From Cocos nucifera (Eukaryota; Streptophyta; Magnoliopsida; Arecales; Arecaceae), in the NCBI GenBank assembly GCA_006176705.1, contig QRFJ01006477.1:32356-96355 (forward strand): DNA of 64,000 bases, given 5' to 3'. The stretch's first letter is position 1; each line of letters starts with the position of its first letter. A program made the translations under genes and the position numbers. The notes beneath the pieces are model-generated. The model was not told the origin of the DNA and ran no database searches. It saw nothing but the letters and a program-made list of their open reading frames with translations. This document shows positions 58,540-64,000 of this stretch, in pieces.

Positions 58540-59638
58540 TATATTCTCAATGTCCTTAATCTTTTTTTATTTTATTTTATTTTATTTTTTTAAACTCTCT
58601 TTTTTAAGTTCTAAGTTAATTCAACATTTTCATACCCTAGGACAACCATGCAACATAACTTTCCATTATGCCAGGGCAACCTTATGTCAGGGCAATAGAG
58701 ATTGAAAATACCTAGAGTAAAAATTTTTATTTTCAAACAAGTTTCAAACAAATTAATCCTAACCTAAGATCAGCCTAGACCTAGATAGCTCCTAACTGTT
58801 AAGGTTAGCCTTCGAGCACTCTAAGTGTAGGATTAGCCAATCAACTGGCTAGGTAAGTGTAAAATCGATGGGAGTCCCTCTGTTGCTTGCCTTAGACACC
58901 AATTGTGCTTGGCTAGGTAAGCGAATGAAACCAATTAAGTAACCACCTTTCTTCGGACCCAGTCGTCCCTGAACCACTTTTCTAGACACCAATTAAATTG
59001 ATTAATCCTAATCTGATTTAACTCTTAGGATTTCTTGTTCTATTAAGCTCGAGCTCCTAGTGCTGATGTCTAATTAATTTTAAAATTAAAGGCTTAGGTC
59101 AATACAGGATGCTGGTTGGTTATTTGTGGGCCAAGGAAGGGTGATCAAATTCTCACCTTATCTTGATTAATTGGGTTGTGCCCTTAATTTGATTTAAAGA
59201 TGAATATGCATATAAAATTTTCAATCAAAGGATTCTATGCAATTTAAACTAGATGCATGCAACTAATTGAATTCTGAAAGGCTTACCTTGTCTCCAGCAA
59301 TCACCAAAAATAAAAATAAAACTAATATGATGCATACTCTAAACAATTAAGATTTCTAATCTTATCATGAAGTTTTGAATTAGATTTAAATGGTTTTCTT
59401 AATTAATTTAAAAATAAAATAAATAAATAAATAAAATAAATAAAAAGGAAAGAAGACTAGGGTTATGATTGATCTCACCAAAAGTAGATGCTTTCTTTCT
59501 TTTCCTATTTTTTTTACAAAATAGATAAATAAAAAGTATGTAAGCAATATTTAAAAAAATTTATAATTAATTTATAAAAAATTAAAAAAATTAAAAAAAA
59601 TGGCATCTATTCCTTCTCTGGCAACGGTGCCAAAAATT
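58540..59638 (-). other. 5' leader of the Athila-type element
   Basis: Between the primer-binding region (59616-59634) and the first gag codons. AT-rich, without conserved protein; low-complexity runs at 58560-58590 and 59400-59450. Confidence 0.6.
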
Positions 59639-61094
59639 TGATAGGAATGCGATGTTGTCATTAAGACACCATGTTTATCAATTTAATCCAACTTCTTAAA
59701 ATAATTAAAACTATGTAGATAGTAGTGAGTCGGATCGAATTCACAGGGAAGGTAGTATTTTAGATTTAAAATCTTTGATTTTTGAAAAGAAAAAGAAAAG
59801 GATTTGAGTTTTGAAATAAAAAATGAAGTCAAAAATGAAAATTAAAGAGTGCAGAAATTTAAATTTGATACTAAGATCTACTAGTTAGATCTTAGCATCT
59901 ATTTATAATAAAATAAAAAGTAATAATTAAAGTATAAAAATTAAATTACAATAAAAGTAATGAGCATGAAATTAAAGTATAAAAAAAATAAAATTTTTAT
60001 TAATTAAAATTTTAGAATTTAAATACATAAAATTTAAAAAGAAAAAAAAATAAAATAAAATACCCTGATCTCTGATCTTGGATCGACATTGATAGAAGGA
60101 TGGTATAGAAGCCTAGCTCTTCTTCTCGGCACCTGTTGCTTTGAAAGAGCCATTAACCCATAGTCTGGCTTTTTCCTATACTAAAGCTTCACCTTAATCA
60201 GATCTGTTGATTTCTAGAGGTCTAGGGTCCTTTTTATAGAGCTAGGAGGACTGGAGAGTTTTCTTCTGAGCAATGTGGGACTAAGGAGCTCTTTGATAAT
60301 CAAAATATGGGGAAATCTAAGTGAAAATCAGATTAAAAGGAGTCTTGGATGAATTCTACTGCTCTGGATGAAATCTGGCCGCTAATCATGCATTGGGAGT
60401 CCTAATCACCGTCGGAAGCTTTCTGAATCGTTGGATCTTCATTGGCTGGTTTTTTGGCCATCGGATCATGCGAGATAGCTAATGGAATTCGAATCAAATT
60501 TGAAAATAACTATCACCGTCCAATCTTGACCGCAATCAACCAGATCCGTTCGATCATGCCTTTACTATTGCCATGGACCGTATGGACCGACTGCACTGTA
60601 CACCGTAATCAATCAGTGCTCGCTGCTTTGATGCAAAATTATCTTTTTATCCTGTAGACCATGATGGATTTTTCATGAACCCTTAAAGCTCTAGGTCCAC
60701 CACGTGTCGCTCCATGATTCGCCGAATTTTGCTGAGCTGGCGGTCCACGTCTGGATTGTAGATCGACTGATGGCTTCCACGGCTGAGTCAGTTAACGTGG
60801 CTGGCTTAGCACACTAACTTGAGCTGGCTGAGCCATTTTTTTTTATTTAATTTTTATTTATTTTATTTCTTTAAAAATTCATATCTTCTCCGTTTTAGCT
60901 TTATTTTCTTCAAAACTTATTTTCTTATGATAAAAAAAAGCTCTTTCTATTAATTATTTTTTTTAAATTAATTTTTTAATTAATAAAAATATTAATTTCT
61001 TAAAATATATATAAATTAATAATTAATTCTTAAATATTAATATGAATTAATTAATAAATTAATACTTTTATCGATGAATTTATGGTATTTATCA
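59639..61094 (-). repeat. 5' LTR of the Athila-type element
   Basis: Plus-strand reading starts TGATAGGAATGCGATG and ends GGTATTTATCA. Collinear with the other LTR, with scattered substitutions and small indels. It has a TTTATAGAGC box (about 60232) in both copies. Confidence 0.88.
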
Positions 61095-61517
61095 AAGATT
61101 GATTTTTCTAAAAATTTTTGGGTACTATATGTGGATGGTTCATCTAATGCTTCTGGGGCAGGCGGGGGCTTGATCCTTGTCAATCCAAAAGAAGTTGTAG
61201 TGAAGTATTCATTACACTTTGACTTCTCCGCCACTAATAATGGAGTAGAGTATGAAGCTCTGATTGTAGGATTGAAAATAGCTAGAGAACTGAAAGTAGA
61301 ACATCTGAAGGTTTACAGTGACTCTCAATTGGTCATAGGGTAGATTAGTAACAATTATGAAGCTCGAAAGGAAAGCATAAAAAAGTACTTGAAAAAAGTA
61401 AAAAGCTTGATCTCAACCTTCAACAGCTTTGATATTCAGTAAATCCTTGGGACGAAAAATATCAGAGCCAACCTTTTTTCCAAGTTAGCTATTTTAGCCC
61501 TGAATGAACTCCCAAGA
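61095..61517 (+). pseudogene. Tat second (archaeal-type) RNase H, truncated by CACTA-3
   Basis: Continuation of the Tat pol after the inserted element: FWVLYVDGSSNASGAGGGLI, FSATNNGVEYEALIVGLKIA and HLKVYSDSQLVIG. These are the D-G-S-S, E-Y-E-A-L and D-S-Q-L-V catalytic segments of the archaeal-type RNase H unique to Tat-lineage elements. A TAG follows at 61342, then recognisable sequence NNYEARKESIKKYLKKVK, and LFSKLAILALNELPR up to the CACTA-3 insertion. Confidence 0.85.
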
Positions 61518-61529
61518 TACTACTACAGA

Positions 61530-61800
61530 ATCGAGCTACGACAGTGGTTTGTAACTGCTACCGTAGCCCCAAAAACCACTACTATAGGATATGACAGTGG
61601 TTTTGCCACTGCAGCTATTACCGTAGGTCTATGGTAATGATTATAAAAATTGCTGCCATAGACGTCTATTGCAGCGATTTTCAAACCGCTGCCATAGGCT
61701 TGTCTATGGCAGCGATTTTCAAACCACTACCATAGGCTTATTTATTGATTTTCAAACCACTGCCATAGGCTTGTTTATAGCAGCAGTTTTCAATGTACAT
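61530..61800. repeat. Left subterminal palindromic repeats of CACTA-3
   Basis: Units such as TATGGCAGCGATTTTCAAACC followed by a GCTGCCATAG half. The loop sequence TTTTCAA is specific to this copy and repeated in successive units, so this array was probably re-amplified after it separated from copies 1 and 2. Confidence 0.8.
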
Positions 61801-61911
61801 AGGCTAATCTTTGGCATACGTATATTTATATGTAATTGTGCGGATGGTACATAGCATATCTTTGATTATTATTCAATATGTTATATTGGTTAATGTTTAT
61901 TAACGTTGCAG

Positions 61912-63646
61912 ATCATGATAGCATCGAAATGCCATCTAGCTTTCACCCCTGCCTCTCGACGGGTTATGCGGAGTTCAGCATCTGAGCAGTCAGAGCATAC
62001 TCCATCCACCTCCACATCGGCTGCTCAAGGACCTCCACCAACAGCATGTCATACTCCATTGGCCTATGAGCCTCTACCGTCACCCACATCTTGGACACAT
62101 GCTACTCCACCAACATCTGAGTGTATATTTTTATTATATTATTATTTATTTTTTATATAGTATTTGTATACATATATATTTGCATAATGTATTTTTATTA
62201 TAGATGCATCATCCAGTAGGATATTTTACAGTCCCACATGTATTGTGCATGTGTGAAACCATCAGCATCAGATGATGGTGCAGTATGATCCGAAGGGAAG
62301 GCTAGTAAGGAAGACTGCGCAGGAGATGCATTCCTTTTTTAGAGTGCTTGTGAGGCGGTCAGACATTATTTTCGTAGAGCCTAGAGACTGATGATTAATG
62401 GATGATACTATCAGGGACCGGGTATGGAAGGAGATATGGATAAGTGTATCTTAATTATATTTATATATTTTACATGTTTACACTATGTTTGATTAAAATA
62501 ATTTTGTAACTGACTTTCGAAAACTTTATGCAGAGGAGGTACAACTTTTCTGATCATGAGAGGGCTCGAGATACCCCACTGAAGAAGATCGAAGAGTTAT
62601 ACCGAGGCTATAAGGTCAAGCTCCACAGAAGATGGCTCGAGCACCGATGAGACACTCCAGAGAAACTTGTTCCTTGGATATAGGACTGTCCTCTGAGTCA
62701 GTGGGAGAGGATAGTTACACATTGGAGGAGCCAGGAGTTCAAGATAAAATTATTAACTTTTAAATTTTTTAATATACTTAAAATTATATTTAAATATTTT
62801 TTAAATATTTATTATTTATTTGAATACTTGTTAGGATAACTTCCATCAGAATCAGGAGAACTAGGTAGCACAGGAGTATACGAATACTCTCGACCGTGAG
62901 TCTATGGCCAGTCATGTGCATAGAGATGTAATGAATTCTAAATCTTACTAGATAAATTAAATTAATATTTTTTTCATATTTCTAATAAACTGATCCATTA
63001 TTATAGCTAATAAGAGATGAAGTGATGCTCAGCCATAGCGAGATCTTCCAATCCAGCTATATGGATTAGAAGGGTAAACCAATGAACATCGCGATCGGAA
63101 GAATTTTTGTAAGTATTAAATATATTAGTATATATGATTAGTATTATAGCATTTCTTATAAAATTTTATTTGCATTTACATTTACAAGATCAGTTAGATG
63201 CGCTCGCTCGAGAGGGCTCAGATACCTTTGTCCCCCATGACCATCTATCTCAAGTCTTGGGGCTTGAGCACTCTGAGAGGATCTGATGCAGGCCCGGACA
63301 TATGCCGACCAGTTATTGATCAGAGACGAGCATCTCTTCATAGACTTCTAATGTCGTTAATCGAAAGAAGCTTGAGGTGGCGTTGGCACAGGCAAATCAT
63401 GCTGCGATGTGGGTAGATCGGGCTAAGAAGCATGCATCTCATCTGGAGGGCATCGTGAGAGACATGGTGTCGACACTCAGCGCACATTTTGAAGATGCCT
63501 TCATGGACTTTGAGGATATGTTGGTGCACATTCTAGCTCCAGCTCCGGCTCCAGCTCTAGCTCTGGCTCCTTCAGCTACGGCTCCCGCTCCAGTTCGTGC
63601 TCCATCTCCTAGGGATGATGATGATGTAGATTTAGAAAACTTTTGA
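61912..63646 (+). pseudogene. Broken CACTA accessory gene, TnpA/Ptta-like, third copy
   Basis: Exons about 61912-62120, 62204-62439, 62534-62743, 62835-62927, 63007-63112 and 63190-63646. Splice damage: AT instead of GT at the exon-2 (62440) and exon-3 (62744) donors. In-frame stops occur in exons 2, 3, 5 and 6. The C-terminal open part (63377-63646) keeps the helical ARAKKHASHLEGIVRDM-like stretch, an Ala/Pro run longer than in the other copies, and the acidic DDDDVDLENF end. Exon positions match the other two copies, supporting the gene model. Confidence 0.65.
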
Positions 63647-63814
63647 TGTATTTTTTTTAAAAAAATATTATAATAAATTTTATTTGATAATAAAATTTTA
63701 GCACTTTAGAAATATTTTTATGTTTATAATATTTTTTTATACTGTATATCTCTATATTTATCAGGTAAAATATATAAAAAATTAAAAATTTTATATTATT
63801 TTAATTATTTAGAA

Positions 63815-64000
63815 GCTACGACAGCAGTTTTACAATCGCTGTCGTAGGCAATGTGTCAACCATTGCATTAGACCTACGGCAGCGGTTATGTAACCACTTT
63901 CATAGATAAGCCTATGGTAGTGGTTCCATAACTGCTGTCATAGACCTGTCTATCATGGTGGTTCTATAACCACTGCCATAGATAAGCCTATGGTAGTGGT
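63815..64000. repeat. Right subterminal palindromic repeats of CACTA-3, cut by window edge
   Basis: Units such as CTACGGCAGCGGTT and CTATGGTAGTGGTT with their inverted halves, continuing to the last base of the window. The right terminus is not seen. Confidence 0.75.

Larger units (their letters stand above)
52641..61094 (-). mobile_element. Athila-type gypsy element lacking reverse transcriptase and integrase
   Basis: LTRs 59639-61094 (5' on the minus strand) and 52641-54117 (3') end in TG..CA. The flanks AAGAC (52636-52640) and AAGAT (61095-61099) are a one-mismatch 5-bp target duplication. Read on the minus strand, a primer site TTTGGCACCGTTGCCAGAG (59634 downward), of the kind common in Athila-type elements, follows the 5' LTR. 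A polypurine-like GTTGGAGGATG lies at 54118-54128 just before the 3' LTR. The interior codes for gag and protease and the lead-in to reverse transcriptase only. The LTRs look alike and the duplication is nearly intact, so it is fairly young relative to its Tat host. Confidence 0.85.
47503..61517 (+). mobile_element. Tat-lineage Ty3/gypsy element, interrupted twice
   Basis: Left LTR (47503-48844), gag, protease, reverse transcriptase and RNase H to 52640, then, beyond an inserted element, a second RNase H of the archaeal type (61095-61517). The dual RNase H and the wording CYRVIPFGLKNAGATYQRLVNKIF with YVDDMLVKS are hallmarks of the Tat clade. Integrase and the right LTR must lie beyond the third CACTA copy, outside the window. 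It is inserted in the copia relic (5' flank TTTCT, 47498-47502). Stops and frameshifts throughout show it is inactive. Confidence 0.85.
61518..64000 (+). mobile_element. CACTA-3: third family member, right end outside the window
   Basis: Starts TACTACTACAGAATCGAGC (degenerate CACTA terminus) inside the Tat RNase H region, preceded by AGA. It has left subterminal palindromes (61530-61800), then goes directly to the six-exon accessory gene (61912-63646). The fold-back, C-rich tract and GA array of copies 1 and 2 are absent. Right subterminal palindromes begin near 63815 and continue to the window edge. Confidence 0.8.

Overview
This window is plant nuclear DNA made almost entirely of nested, decayed transposable elements. 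Several signals place it in a flowering plant: Sirevirus-type Ty1/copia; Tekay-, Tat- and Athila-type Ty3/gypsy pieces; CACTA elements carrying a plant En/Spm-type accessory gene; a hAT-type MITE; and long AT-rich and (TC)n tracts. The mix would fit a repeat-rich monocot, but the species cannot be named from the sequence. No intact host gene is visible. The only candidate host gene is a broken small-protein gene at 12995-13217 with a TATA box.

Layout. 1-775: no recognised feature. 776-9653: a small non-autonomous LTR element (A) whose 3' LTR is split by a complete CACTA element (CACTA-1, 3271-9200, TSD TGG). 9654-13741: the least repetitive stretch, holding simple repeats and the small pseudogene. 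13742-20538: a complete second CACTA (TSD AAT). 20539-26384: spacer with a tRNA-like SINE head, an LTR relic, a 106-bp (TC)n run, a hAT-type MITE with a perfect 8-bp TSD, and AT-rich DNA. 26385-32874: a minus-strand LARD (large LTR element without protein genes) whose LTRs carry long tandem arrays. 33040-46683: a Sirevirus-type copia element lacking its 5' end, interrupted at 34548-40569 by a Tekay-type gypsy derivative that keeps gag but has lost nearly all of pol. 46684-47502: relic of a second copia lineage. 47503-61517: a Tat-type gypsy element with the dual RNase H hallmark, inserted into that relic. It is itself split between its two RNase H domains by a minus-strand Athila-type element without reverse transcriptase (52641-61094). 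61518-64000: start of a third CACTA copy, inserted in the Tat element and running out of the window.

The three CACTA copies are one family: palindromic subterminal repeats, and a six-exon gene ending in an Ala/Pro stretch plus an acidic tail. Copies 1 and 2 also carry a block missing from copy 3. It consists of a roughly 1-kb fold-back of element sequence, a C-rich tract (about 0.6 kb in copy 1, 1.6 kb in copy 2) and a GA-rich array. No catalytic CACTA transposase is present in either complete copy, so they look non-autonomous. Nearly every LTR element here lacks part of its machinery, so the window is mainly a record of non-autonomous derivatives and nested insertion. All domain calls were made by reading the translations; no database search was possible.
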